Positions 52,096 to 60,694 of a DNA stretch of 64,000 nt are shown here, in pieces (position 1 is the stretch's first letter; the number at the start of each line of letters is the position of its first letter). Origin of the DNA: Clostridium paridis (GTDB lineage Bacteria; Bacillota; Clostridia; Clostridiales; Clostridiaceae); assembly GCF_016765615.1 (NCBI RefSeq), contig NZ_JAESWA010000023.1, forward strand, positions 186,001 through 250,000, given 5' to 3'. The notes under the pieces are model-generated. The model did no database searches. It had not been told where the DNA came from and saw nothing but the letters and a program-made list of their open reading frames with translations. The translations under genes were made by a program, and so were the position numbers.

Positions 52096-54393
52096 ATGAA
52101 GAGAATATTGCCAATAGATGAAGTTATATATAATATTGATTTGAATAATGCATTCCCCTTAAGGGAAAAAATTAACCTTCCAGAGTATTATGATGTATAT
52201 AAGAAGATTAAATTTGCTTTTAATATTAATAAGGAAGGATACAATGTGTATGTTGTAGACTCCTTTTCAAAGGATAAGATAGAAAATATCATGAATTATG
52301 TAAAGGAATCTCTTAGTAGTAAGGAGAGTCCAAAAGATATTTGTTATGTAATATATGAAGATTCAAGATATCCAACACCCCTTTTGGTAAAAAACTCCTT
52401 GGGGAAAAAATTAAATAAGGTGATAGAATCCATCAAAGAAGATTATTTTGATGCTATAGTTGATTTTTATAATTCTTCTGACAACAAGGAAAAAGAAGAC
52501 ATCCTTGATGACATTTATAAAAAGAGAAGCCATCATATAGGGGTTTTAATAGATTTAGCAAAAAATCAGGGATTTGATCTTAAGTCAACCAGTCAAGGTT
52601 TTGCATTTATTCCACTTAAAGAAGGCATAGCTATGACAGAAAAGGAATATGACACACTTAAGCATAAGGATAGAGAAGATATACTAAATAAAGCAAGCAA
52701 GCTAAAAACTGATGCAGCTGAAATATTAGAAGAGTTAAAGGAGTTAGAAATAACTTCAATTAAGAAGATAAAAGACATATTAAAAGAGTATCTTAAGAAA
52801 ATTCAGTTAGCAAATGAAAGTAAATATGCAAAAGATCTTGCTGATGATGAAAGCTCCTTAGAATATTTTAAATTTGTTAATCATGATATTCAAGAGGCAT
52901 TAATAGAAAATTATACTATGAGTTTTGATGATGACGAAGATAAAATCATAGAAATAATAAATAAATATGTAGTAAATGTAATAGTAGACAACAGCGATAA
53001 TAAAATCCCTAGAGTGATATTTGAAGAAGATCCAACTATAAACAATCTTTTAGGAAATATAGAATATGAAAATCATAATGGAGTGTATACAACAGATATC
53101 TCATTAATTACAGCTGGGTCTATTTTAAAAGCGAATGAGGGATGTTTAATTTTACGTATGAGTTCCTTAGTTAATAATGCAGGGAGTTACTACTATTTAA
53201 AAAAGACTCTTTTAAATCAAAAGGTTTCATATGATTTTAATAGGGGGTATTTTGAACTTCTATCATTAAATGGACTTAAACCATTACCAATTGATGTGAA
53301 TTTAAAGGTTATATTAATTGGAGATTTTGAAAGTTATGATTTGTTATATAACTATGATGAAGATTTTGAAAATCTATTTTCACTAAGATCACAATTTAAT
53401 CCAGTTGTGGATATAAATAATCAAGTTATCTCTGAGATTATGAACAGCATCTTAGAGGTGGTTGATAATAATGATCTTCATAAAGTTACAGAAGGTGCGA
53501 TAAAAGAAATATTTAAATATTTATCACGTAAGGCTTCTAATCGTAAAAAGATTTATATAAATAAAAAAGAAATTGAAAAAATATTATTTTTAGCAGATAA
53601 CTATTCCAAGATATATGGAAATGAAATCACGGAAAAAGCCATAATTGAAGGATTATATGATCAGGAATTAGTGGAAAAAGAAATATTAAAATCTTATGGC
53701 GATAAAAAAATTCTTTTGGATGTTATGGGTGAAAGAATCGGAGCAGTAAATGCATTATCTGTAATAGATTTAGGATATTTAAGTTTTGGAAAACCTATTA
53801 GGGTAACATCTATTTGTACAAAAGGGCAAGGAAGAATAATTGATGCGCAAAAAGAAAGTAATTTAAGTGGTAATATTCATAGTAAATCTGTAGCTATAAT
53901 ACATGGAGTATTAAGTAATTTTTTCTCAGCCTATGAGACTATGCCAGTAGATTTCCACTTGAGTTTTGAGCAAACTTATGGAATGTTAGATGGAGATTCA
54001 GCATCGGTGGCTCAATTAGTATCAATTCTTTCCTCATTAAGTAAAATACCAGTAAGACAAAATATAGCAGTTACAGGATCCATAAATCAGTTTGGAGAGG
54101 TACAGCCTATTGGAGGAGTTAATGAGAAAATTGAAGGGTTCTTTAATGTATGTTCTCTAATGAATAATGTGGAGAATAAGGGGGTACTTATACCTTCATT
54201 AAATGCCGATGAGATTGTTCTTAACCCAAAGGTTGAAAGAGCAGTAAAAGAAGGAATATTTACTATATATACTATGGATACTTTATCAGATGCATTAGAA
54301 ATTCTTATGCTAAAAGAAGGAGAGACTATTGAAAATCTTCTTGGTACATTGAAAAGTGAAGTAGATAAATATAAAAGTATGAAAAAGTTATAA
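52096..54393 (+). CDS. Lon-like protease with degenerate ATPase domain
   Basis: 765 aa. The C-terminal third is a Lon-type S16 protease: HGVLSNFFSAYETMPVDFHL, catalytic Ser635 in LDGDSAS, Lys678 in GGVNEKIEGFF, 43 residues apart as usual. The N-terminal 500 residues correspond to the AAA domain of LonB-like proteins, but where a P-loop is expected (after GYNVYVVD, residues about 50-60) the sequence is SFSKDKIEN, and the Walker B strand reads GCLILRMSSL. ATP use is therefore doubtful; ATP-independent Lon-like proteases are known. It sits just upstream of spoIIA, a common clostridial arrangement. Confidence 0.85.
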   Translation: MKRILPIDEVIYNIDLNNAFPLREKINLPEYYDVYKKIKFAFNINKEGYNVYVVDSFSKDKIENIMNYVKESLSSKESPKDICYVIYEDSRYPTPLLVKNSLGKKLNKVIESIKEDYFDAIVDFYNSSDNKEKEDILDDIYKKRSHHIGVLIDLAKNQGFDLKSTSQGFAFIPLKEGIAMTEKEYDTLKHKDREDILNKASKLKTDAAEILEELKELEITSIKKIKDILKEYLKKIQLANESKYAKDLADDESSLEYFKFVNHDIQEALIENYTMSFDDDEDKIIEIINKYVVNVIVDNSDNKIPRVIFEEDPTINNLLGNIEYENHNGVYTTDISLITAGSILKANEGCLILRMSSLVNNAGSYYYLKKTLLNQKVSYDFNRGYFELLSLNGLKPLPIDVNLKVILIGDFESYDLLYNYDEDFENLFSLRSQFNPVVDINNQVISEIMNSILEVVDNNDLHKVTEGAIKEIFKYLSRKASNRKKIYINKKEIEKILFLADNYSKIYGNEITEKAIIEGLYDQELVEKEILKSYGDKKILLDVMGERIGAVNALSVIDLGYLSFGKPIRVTSICTKGQGRIIDAQKESNLSGNIHSKSVAIIHGVLSNFFSAYETMPVDFHLSFEQTYGMLDGDSASVAQLVSILSSLSKIPVRQNIAVTGSINQFGEVQPIGGVNEKIEGFFNVCSLMNNVENKGVLIPSLNADEIVLNPKVERAVKEGIFTIYTMDTLSDALEILMLKEGETIENLLGTLKSEVDKYKSMKKL

Positions 54394-54402
54394 AACTAAA
54401 AC

Positions 54403-54441
54403 AAACCTCAAGAAATAACTAACGTAGTTCTTGGGGTTTTA
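54403..54441 (+). terminator. Terminator of the lon-like gene
   Basis: AAACCTCAAGAA (54403-54414) and TTCTTGGGGTTT (54428-54439) pair with one G-U; T residues follow. Confidence 0.85.
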
Positions 54442-54523
54442 TTATGATTAAAATTGAAGCAGTGATTAGTTCAACTTAAAACCCTATAAAAGTAATATAA
54501 ATTCAATAATAAATAAAAATCCT

Positions 54524-54553
54524 TTGACTACATAAGTAATAATATGGTAATAT
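54524..54553 (+). promoter_or_regulatory. Candidate promoter of the spoIIA operon
   Basis: TTGACT (54524-54529), 18-base spacer, TAATAT (54548-54553), a SigA-like pair. spoIIA is SigH-dependent in Bacillus; I did not find a convincing AGGAWWT/GAAT pair here. Confidence 0.45.
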
Positions 54554-54582
54554 AAGGAAAAAGAAGGAAACAGCGGATAAAG

Positions 54583-54629
54583 AAAAGGAGGTGTGGAACT
54601 CTAAAGTAAGTTACTTTGGAGTAAAAGTT
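54583..54629 (+). promoter_or_regulatory. Hairpin between ribosome site and start of spoIIAA
   Basis: AAGGAGG (54583-54589) is 40 bases from ATG 54630. Between them ACTCTAAAGTA (54598-54608) pairs with TACTTTGGAGT (54612-54622), one G-U. The right arm includes a second ribosome-site candidate (TTGGAG), so folding hides one site and brings the other closer. Confidence 0.6.
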
Positions 54630-54968
54630 ATGTATCTAAAATTCAATAAAAGTAATGATAAATTAATAGTAACTTTAAGAGGAGAATTAGATCATCATAG
54701 TGCTGAAGAAGTACGTGTTAAAATAGATGATAGGATTGATAGAGATGGAGTTAAAATTTTGATATTAGATTTTTCTGCAGTGACATTTATGGATAGCTCT
54801 GGCATTGGCGTAGTAATAGGAAGATATAAAAAATTATCAAGTAAAAGTGGAAAAGTTGTTATTGCAGAGGCCACAAAAAATGTTAAGAGAGTATTTGAGC
54901 TTTCGGGATTATTTAAGATTATTAAGGCTTATGATAGCATAGAGGAAGCTATAAACTGCAATAATTAG
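54630..54968 (+). CDS. spoIIAA: Anti-sigma F factor antagonist
   Basis: 112 aa STAS domain. [20 protein letters not shown] and [20 protein letters not shown], with the phosphorylatable Ser in MDSSGIG (about residue 57). Dephosphorylated SpoIIAA releases SigF from SpoIIAB in the forespore. I take ATG 54630 (MYLKFNKSN); the longer frame from GTG 54591 begins inside AAGGAGGTG. Confidence 0.95.
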   Translation: MYLKFNKSNDKLIVTLRGELDHHSAEEVRVKIDDRIDRDGVKILILDFSAVTFMDSSGIGVVIGRYKKLSSKSGKVVIAEATKNVKRVFELSGLFKIIKAYDSIEEAINCNN

Positions 54969-54979
54969 GGGGAGTGAAG

Positions 54980-55408
54980 ATGATTGATAATAGTATGAAA
55001 ATTGAGTTTTTAAGTAAGTCAGAAAATGAGGCATTTGCGAGAGTTGCTGTAGCTGCTTTCGTATCACAATTAGATCCAACTCTTGAGGAGTTAACAGATG
55101 TTAAAACTGCAGTTTCTGAAGCCGTTACAAATTCTATAATACATGGATATGAGAATAATCCTAATGAGACTATAAAGATAGAAGTTTATATAGAAGGTAA
55201 TGAAGTTAAGGTAATAATTGAAGATCATGGAGTTGGTATTGAAAATATTGAAAAAGCAAAAGAACCGCTTTATACTTCAAGACCTGACCTAGAGCGAAGT
55301 GGAATGGGATTTACTGTAATGGAGAGCTTTATGGATTCCTTAGAAGTTGAAAGTGAGTTAGGCAAGGGGACAAAGATTATATTAGAAAAAAAGTTTAACT
55401 CAGTATAG
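54980..55408 (+). CDS. spoIIAB: Anti-sigma F factor / serine kinase
   Basis: 142 aa GHKL kinase: [20 protein letters not shown] (N box), [16 protein letters not shown] (G1 box), and [18 protein letters not shown] (G2 region). Binds SigF or phosphorylates SpoIIAA. ATG 54980 is five bases after GGGGGAG; the [17 protein letters not shown] core starts five residues on. Confidence 0.95.
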   Translation: MIDNSMKIEFLSKSENEAFARVAVAAFVSQLDPTLEELTDVKTAVSEAVTNSIIHGYENNPNETIKIEVYIEGNEVKVIIEDHGVGIENIEKAKEPLYTSRPDLERSGMGFTVMESFMDSLEVESELGKGTKIILEKKFNSV

Positions 55409-55426
55409 GCTAGGTGATGAAGTTAT

Positions 55427-56182
55427 ATGAGTAAAAGTGATATGAAAATAGATGAATATAACTACAACGATAATTCAGAGTTAATTAGATTATCAAAAGC
55501 TGGAAGTAAGGAAGCTATGGATAAACTAATCCAAATGAATATGCCGCTTGTTGCTTCCTTAAGTAAAAAGTTCCTAAACAGAGGTTATGATTATGAGGAT
55601 ATACTTCAAATAGGGTCAATTGGGCTCGTGAAGGCTATTAAAAATTTTGATGATTCTTATAATGTAAAATTCTCAACCTATGCAGTTCCAATGATAATAG
55701 GAGAAATTAAGCGTTTTTTAAGAGATGATGGAATAATAAAAGTAAGTAGGAATACCAAAACACTAGCTAAAAAATTACATTTCTTTAAGGAAGAATTAAC
55801 TAAAAAATTAAATAGAGAACCAACACTAGAAGAGCTTTCAGAGTACTCTTCAATAGAAAAGGAAGAAATCGTTTTTGCACTAGAGTCAACTTCCTCCTTG
55901 CAGTATCTTTATGATACTATACATCAAGAGGATGGTTCTCCGGTACTTCTAATTGATAAATTGAGTGAAACTGGAATTGAAGATACAAGTATGGTTGATA
56001 AAATAGCTTTAAAAGAGGCTTTGAGAGGTATAGATTTAAAATCAAGACAAATAATCCTATTAAGATATTTTAAAGATAAAACACAAGTTGAAGTGGCAAG
56101 ATTACTGGGAATTTCTCAAGTACAAGTTTCAAGAATTGAAAAGAAAGTTTTATCAGAAATGAGAAAAAAATTAGCAGATTAA
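55427..56182 (+). CDS. sigF: Sporulation sigma factor SigF
   Basis: 251 aa, third gene of spoIIA. Region 2 YDYEDILQIGSIGLVKAIKN and FSTYAVPMIIGEIKRFLRDDG (the G-E-I-K-R-F-L-R-D-D motif of SigB/F/G factors), region 3 REPTLEELSEY, region 4 QIILLRYFKDKTQVEVARLL and SQVQVSRIEKKVL. First forespore sigma factor; targets include gpr and spoIIR-type genes. Start after GTGATGAAG, a modest site, so coupled to spoIIAB. Confidence 0.96.
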   Translation: MSKSDMKIDEYNYNDNSELIRLSKAGSKEAMDKLIQMNMPLVASLSKKFLNRGYDYEDILQIGSIGLVKAIKNFDDSYNVKFSTYAVPMIIGEIKRFLRDDGIIKVSRNTKTLAKKLHFFKEELTKKLNREPTLEELSEYSSIEKEEIVFALESTSSLQYLYDTIHQEDGSPVLLIDKLSETGIEDTSMVDKIALKEALRGIDLKSRQIILLRYFKDKTQVEVARLLGISQVQVSRIEKKVLSEMRKKLAD

Positions 56183-56185
56183 TAC

Positions 56186-56326
56186 AAATAGTTCTATGGT
56201 TATATATAGTTCATTAAAGAATTTACATGTCACTGTTAAGCTCTTAGACGTTTCAATTAAGAGTTGGACAATGAGATGTAATATGATTTTTGCATTATAT
56301 ATTAATAATCATAGAACTATTTTTTT
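56186..56326. repeat. 140-base imperfect palindrome between sigF and spoVAC
   Basis: Outer arms AAATAGTTCTATG (56186-56198) and CATAGAACTATTT (56310-56322) are perfect; a T-run follows. Inside, a 24-position imperfect stem runs from TTACATGTCAC to CTCTTA and back through TAAGAG to ATGTAA, with wobbles and a few mismatches. The whole may fold as one long hairpin: terminator of spoIIA, small RNA, or a MITE-like remnant. Confidence 0.65.
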
Positions 56327-56371
56327 GGGAAATAATAAATATATCTCGTAAATAGAAATGGGGAATGTAGT

Positions 56372-56827
56372 TTGAATAAAAAAGAAGGAAAAATAAAAAA
56401 AGAATTCTATAAGCTTTCAAAGGAGTTAGAACCAAAACCGAAGCTCTTAAGAAATTGCATAAATGCTTTTTGGGTAGGAGGTCTTATCTGTGTAATTGGA
56501 CAGGGATTAACAGATATACTTTTAAACTTTAATATATCAAGAGAAGATGTAGTAATTTGGATTCCGATAATAATGATATTTATTGGAGCACTATTAACTG
56601 GAATTGGGATATATGATAAGATTGCTTCTTTTGCTGGCGCTGGTACTGTTGTTCCAATAACAGGATTTTCAAACGCTGTGGTATCTCCTGCAATTGAGTT
56701 CAAAAAAGAGGGCTTTATATTAGGAGTAGCAGCCAAAATGTTCACAATTGCGGGACCAGTTCTAGTATACGGAATAGGGACATCTGTAGTAATTGGAATT
56801 ATACACTACTGTATTAATTTTCTATAA
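56372..56827 (+). CDS. spoVAC: Stage V sporulation protein AC
   Basis: 151 aa with four to five hydrophobic helices and LLRNCINAFWVGGLICVIGQ, AGAGTVVPITGFSNAVVSPA, the SpoVAC/SpoVAE core; the latter repeated gene at 57873 shares the pattern. Forms the channel that moves dipicolinic acid across the inner spore membrane. The start is TTG 56372 after a GGGGAATG site. No clear SigG promoter was seen in the preceding 190 bases, most of which is the palindrome. Confidence 0.94.
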   Translation: MNKKEGKIKKEFYKLSKELEPKPKLLRNCINAFWVGGLICVIGQGLTDILLNFNISREDVVIWIPIIMIFIGALLTGIGIYDKIASFAGAGTVVPITGFSNAVVSPAIEFKKEGFILGVAAKMFTIAGPVLVYGIGTSVVIGIIHYCINFL

Positions 56828-56842
56828 GAAAGAGGGATAATT

Positions 56843-57871
56843 ATGAAGAACAAGCGCAGAGGGTTACAAACTGTAGAGCTTCAAAATCCTCCTAAAATAA
56901 TTGCTTCATCAACTACTGTAGGACCCAAAGAAGGAATGGGTCCATTGAGTGAATATTTTGATACAATTTTAGAAGATGATAAAAACGGTAAAGAAACCTT
57001 TGAACAAGCAGAAAGTTCTATTATGTATAGTACTATAAAAGATAGCATAAGAAAAGCAAATCTCAGTGAAACAGATATCAATTACTTATTTGCAGGAGAT
57101 CTTTTAAATCAATTGACATCAACTAATTTTGTTGCAAGAGAATTAGACATTCCTTTCTTTGGACTATATGGAGCATGTTCAACAATGGCAGAATCATTAG
57201 GATTAGCTTCGTTAATAATGGATGGAGGATTTGCAAAATACGTAGTAGCAAGTACATCATCACATTTCTCAGCTGCAGAGAGGCAATTTAGATTTCCTTT
57301 AGAATATGGGAGTCAAAGACCAGAAACAGCACAATGGACCGTAACGGGTGCTGGGGCAATGGTTTTGGCGAATGAAGGTAATTTTCCTAAGATTACTCAT
57401 GTAACCACAGGGGTTGTAAAAGACTATGGAATTAAAGATGCAGGAAATATGGGAGCAGCTATGGCGCCAGCAGCAGTGGATACAATCTGTAGAAATTTCA
57501 AGGATTTAGGAAGAGGCCCTGAAGATTATGATATAATAGCTACTGGCGATTTGGGGAAATTCGGGAAACAATTGACTCAAAGGTTAATGATGGAATATGG
57601 TTATGATATGAGTAAATGTTATATAGATTGTGGAGAAATAATTTATGATAACGAGAAACAAAAAACTAATTCTGGTGGCAGTGGCTGTGGATGCTCAGCT
57701 GTAATAGCATGTGGATATTTATATAAGAAGTTAATGGCAGGAGAAATTAAGAGAGTATTTTTAGTATCAACAGGTGCACTAATGAGCAATACATCATCAC
57801 TTCAAGGAGAAAGTATTCCAGGTATAGCACATGGAGTAGTAATAGAGTATGATAAAGAGGGAGTGATGTAA
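56843..57871 (+). CDS. spoVAD: Stage V sporulation protein AD
   Basis: 342 aa thiolase-like protein: LFAGDLLNQLTSTNFVAREL, FFGLYGACSTMAESL (Cys at the thiolase nucleophile position), STSSHFSAAERQFRFPLEYG, GAGAMVLANEG, GGSGCGCSAVIACGYLY. Binds dipicolinate and docks on the SpoVA channel. GAAAGAGGG site. Confidence 0.97.
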   Translation: MKNKRRGLQTVELQNPPKIIASSTTVGPKEGMGPLSEYFDTILEDDKNGKETFEQAESSIMYSTIKDSIRKANLSETDINYLFAGDLLNQLTSTNFVARELDIPFFGLYGACSTMAESLGLASLIMDGGFAKYVVASTSSHFSAAERQFRFPLEYGSQRPETAQWTVTGAGAMVLANEGNFPKITHVTTGVVKDYGIKDAGNMGAAMAPAAVDTICRNFKDLGRGPEDYDIIATGDLGKFGKQLTQRLMMEYGYDMSKCYIDCGEIIYDNEKQKTNSGGSGCGCSAVIACGYLYKKLMAGEIKRVFLVSTGALMSNTSSLQGESIPGIAHGVVIEYDKEGVM

Positions 57872-57872
57872 G

Positions 57873-58232
57873 GTGAATGATTATTTAAGTTCATTCATAG
57901 TAGGAGGAACTATTTGTGTAATAGCTCAAATATTAATGGATAAAACCAAGCTTACTCCTGGAAGAATACTAGTAGTATTTGTAACACTTGGTGCGATACT
58001 TGGCGCTTTTAATATATATGATAAGTTGCTTGAAATAGGCAAAGCAGGAGCAAGTGTTCCATTGCCTGGCTTTGGAAACGCATTAGCAAAGGCAGCAATT
58101 AAGGAAGTTGATGAAAAAGGCTTAATTGGAGCATTTACAGGAGGAATAAAAGGAACGGCTGGGGGAATAACGGCAGCAGTATTTTTTGGTTATGTTATGG
58201 CATTAATTTTTAATCCTAAAACAAAATCCTAA
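57873..58232 (+). CDS. spoVAE: Stage V sporulation protein AE
   Basis: 119 aa membrane protein with SFIVGGTICVIAQILMD, ILVVFVTLGAILGAFNIYD, GASVPLPGFGNALAKAA and GLIGAFTGGIKGTAGGITAA. Starts at GTG one base after spoVAD. Its stop codon lies in the terminator stem that closes the three-gene operon. The clostridial operon has only AC, AD and AE, as here. Confidence 0.95.
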   Translation: MNDYLSSFIVGGTICVIAQILMDKTKLTPGRILVVFVTLGAILGAFNIYDKLLEIGKAGASVPLPGFGNALAKAAIKEVDEKGLIGAFTGGIKGTAGGITAAVFFGYVMALIFNPKTKS

Positions 58233-58252
58233 GGACTAAGGCTTAGGATTTT
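58223..58252 (+). terminator. Terminator of the spoVA operon
   Basis: AAAATCCTAAG (58223-58233) and CTTAGGATTTT (58242-58252) are perfect arms, T residues continue. Confidence 0.9.
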
Positions 58253-58302
58253 TGAATATTGGACGATAAATTATATTATACATTTTGCAGGGGGTGATTT
58301 TT

Positions 58303-60645
58303 TTGATTAATTGGTATTTGAACTCCTGGAATAAGGTAGTAGAATTTCTAGAAAGTGATATTGATTATGGATTAAGTGAAGCAGAGATTTTAAAAAGAAG
58401 AGAGAAGTGGGGAAATAATAAAATAAATATTATTTTTGAAGAAAAAGCATGGAAATCTATTTTGAAATCTATCAAGAATGTTTGGTTCATTATACCCATT
58501 TTAATTTGTATTTATGGAGTTTATTTAGGAAAATATATTAGTTCGATTTTTACATTAGCGATTCCTACTGGAATTTTAATTTTTAAATTAAGACAACTTG
58601 TCAACAGAAAGAAAGAAATGACAACGTTAAGTGCTATTAGCTATGGTAAAATTACAGCTGTTAGGGACGGTAGAGAAAAGCTAATTAATTCCGAAGAATT
58701 AGTAGTAGGAGATATTGTAATAATAGATGACAGATCCATTATTCCAGCAGATATTAGGATAATAAGTTCTGATAACTTAAAAGTAAACGAGAAAAGCTTA
58801 ACAGGAGAAGAGTTTTTATCAGAGAAATATGAAAGTAAATTAACTCAAGAAATAACAAGTTTAGGTGAAATTAAAAATATACTTTTTAAAGGTACCAAGG
58901 TTGTTTCTGGACAAGTTACAGGAATAGTTATTGCAACAGGTAATTATACACAGCTTGGAAAGATAATGAATATGCTAAATAGCACTAATATCAGAAAAGA
59001 AACTATAAATGATAAGGCAGAAAATCAATTAAATAAAATCCTAACCTTATCGTTATTATTTGGGATAATAGTAATTGTTTTAGGAACAATGCTTAAAGGA
59101 ACAGATGAAAACTTTATATTTAGTATACTTATATCATCTACTTCTTTTGGAAGTATTATTGTAATGATGCTATTTTTAAGGTTAGTTAATAAAACTGCTG
59201 ATAAAGAGAATATTAATATATTAAACCCTTCATGGATTGATTTGATAGATGATTTCGAAGTATTATTTATCGATAAAGTAGGATCAATTTCTAAAACACA
59301 GATGAATGTATCAAAGATTTTTACAGATGGAAAGTATGCTAACTTAGAAGAGGATGACAAGTCGAATTTCAACTTTATTAGGCTTATGGAAATAGGCTTA
59401 TTAGTTAACAATGCCACCTACAACTCTTCAGATGATAGTGGAACAGGAGATTTGAAAGATATAGCAATACTTAAATATGCAGGGATAAAGCATATCTATA
59501 AAGCTCAAGTAGATAGTAAAAATAGAAGAGTATTTGATATTCCAATGGATTTTAGTAAGCGTATATATACAACAATAAATAAGGTTGGAAAAGGATATAG
59601 AGCAAATATAAAAGGTAATTTAGATGAGCTTCTTGATTGCTGTACTCATATAATGAAGGATGGGGTAGAAGTAGAATTTACAGATGAAGAAAGAGAAGTA
59701 ATAAGGGAAAAAGATTATGAAATATCTAAAGAAGGATTAATAACTCAGGGAGTAGCCTATAGAAATTTCAGTTACGAACCTTCTACATCAGAAAATATAG
59801 AAAGTAATTTAGTATTTGTTGGAATAGTAGCATTAGAGAATCCAACAAATCCAAGTATTAATGATTTGTTAAGAAGATTAATAAGAGAAAAAATTCACCC
59901 TATATTGATAACTGAGGATAACAAAATAACTGCAGCTACTGTAGGTAAAGAAGTAGGGTTAATTGGAGATGATACAGAGGTAATATCGGGTATAGAATTA
60001 ATTAATTCAACTAAAGAAGAAAAAATAGAGATTCTTTCAAAAACTAAAGTTTTCTCGAAAATTGTTCCAGAGTTAAAAAATGCTATATTTACTATGTTTA
60101 AAGAAGATAATTATAAGGTTTGCTGTACAGGAGAAGAAGTTATAGATTTGCCTTTACTTGCACTTTCTACATTAGCGATTGCTAAAGGTAAGGCATCAGC
60201 ATTAGTAAAGAAGGTAGCAGACCTATATATAAAAGAAGATTGTTTAGAAAAGTTATTATTTTTGAAATCATTAAAGAGAGAAATTAATAGAAAGATAAAA
60301 TCAGGAAAGGCATTTTATTGGATATTGATTATTGCAGAGTGCCTAATTAGTTTAATTTCTTTTGAATTTTATGGACAAGTAATTTCAAACGAATTAATTA
60401 TTTTAGCTATGAACACTTTGATTTTGCCGTTGATACTTATCAGATATATATTTAATAAAAATATGTTTGAATTAACTCCTAAAAATATAATTTTAAGAGG
60501 AATGTTAATAGTAGCTGGTAGTACTGTTGTAAAGATTTTGACAATAGATATAGTAGACTATGGATTTACAGCAGTAGGCGCATTTTTACTGTTAACTTTT
60601 ATAGCAACATTTGATATTAGATTTAAAAAAGCAGAAATAGAGTGA
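58303..60645 (+). CDS. Degenerate P-type ATPase homologue (pseudo-ATPase)
   Basis: 780 aa with the domain order of a type II P-ATPase: N-terminal cation_ATPase_N (FLESDIDYGLSEAEILKRRE), actuator with intact KSLTGEE near residue 167, catalytic and C-terminal membrane regions. But DKTGTLT is DKVGSIS (Asp324 kept), the M4 PEGL is absent (STSFGSIIVMM), KGAPE is KGNLDE, TGD is TED, and GDGVND is GEEVID. Phosphoryl turnover is improbable. Starts TTG 58303 after AGGGGGTGAT. No frameshifts in 2.3 kb, so the protein is under selection. Its place between spoVA and comEC hints at a sporulation role. Confidence 0.85.
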   Translation: MINWYLNSWNKVVEFLESDIDYGLSEAEILKRREKWGNNKINIIFEEKAWKSILKSIKNVWFIIPILICIYGVYLGKYISSIFTLAIPTGILIFKLRQLVNRKKEMTTLSAISYGKITAVRDGREKLINSEELVVGDIVIIDDRSIIPADIRIISSDNLKVNEKSLTGEEFLSEKYESKLTQEITSLGEIKNILFKGTKVVSGQVTGIVIATGNYTQLGKIMNMLNSTNIRKETINDKAENQLNKILTLSLLFGIIVIVLGTMLKGTDENFIFSILISSTSFGSIIVMMLFLRLVNKTADKENINILNPSWIDLIDDFEVLFIDKVGSISKTQMNVSKIFTDGKYANLEEDDKSNFNFIRLMEIGLLVNNATYNSSDDSGTGDLKDIAILKYAGIKHIYKAQVDSKNRRVFDIPMDFSKRIYTTINKVGKGYRANIKGNLDELLDCCTHIMKDGVEVEFTDEEREVIREKDYEISKEGLITQGVAYRNFSYEPSTSENIESNLVFVGIVALENPTNPSINDLLRRLIREKIHPILITEDNKITAATVGKEVGLIGDDTEVISGIELINSTKEEKIEILSKTKVFSKIVPELKNAIFTMFKEDNYKVCCTGEEVIDLPLLALSTLAIAKGKASALVKKVADLYIKEDCLEKLLFLKSLKREINRKIKSGKAFYWILIIAECLISLISFEFYGQVISNELIILAMNTLILPLILIRYIFNKNMFELTPKNIILRGMLIVAGSTVVKILTIDIVDYGFTAVGAFLLLTFIATFDIRFKKAEIE

Positions 60646-60648
60646 ATT

Positions 60649-60694
60649 AATAGCACTTCCCAAGGTAAGAATTGAAAGGGAGGTGCTATTTTTT
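60649..60694 (+). terminator. Terminator whose right arm is the comEC ribosome site
   Basis: AATAGCACTTCCC (60649-60661) and GGGAGGTGCTATT (60678-60690) pair with one G-U, loop 16 bases, T-run to 60694. GGGAGG is also the only ribosome site for comEC, whose GTG is at 60695. Confidence 0.85.

Noticed and set aside
55354-55365. Look-alike GGGGACAAAG in spoIIAB and GGGGACAAC at 32756
   Set aside because: They differ in the core and encode native motifs (GKGTKI, GDNLY).
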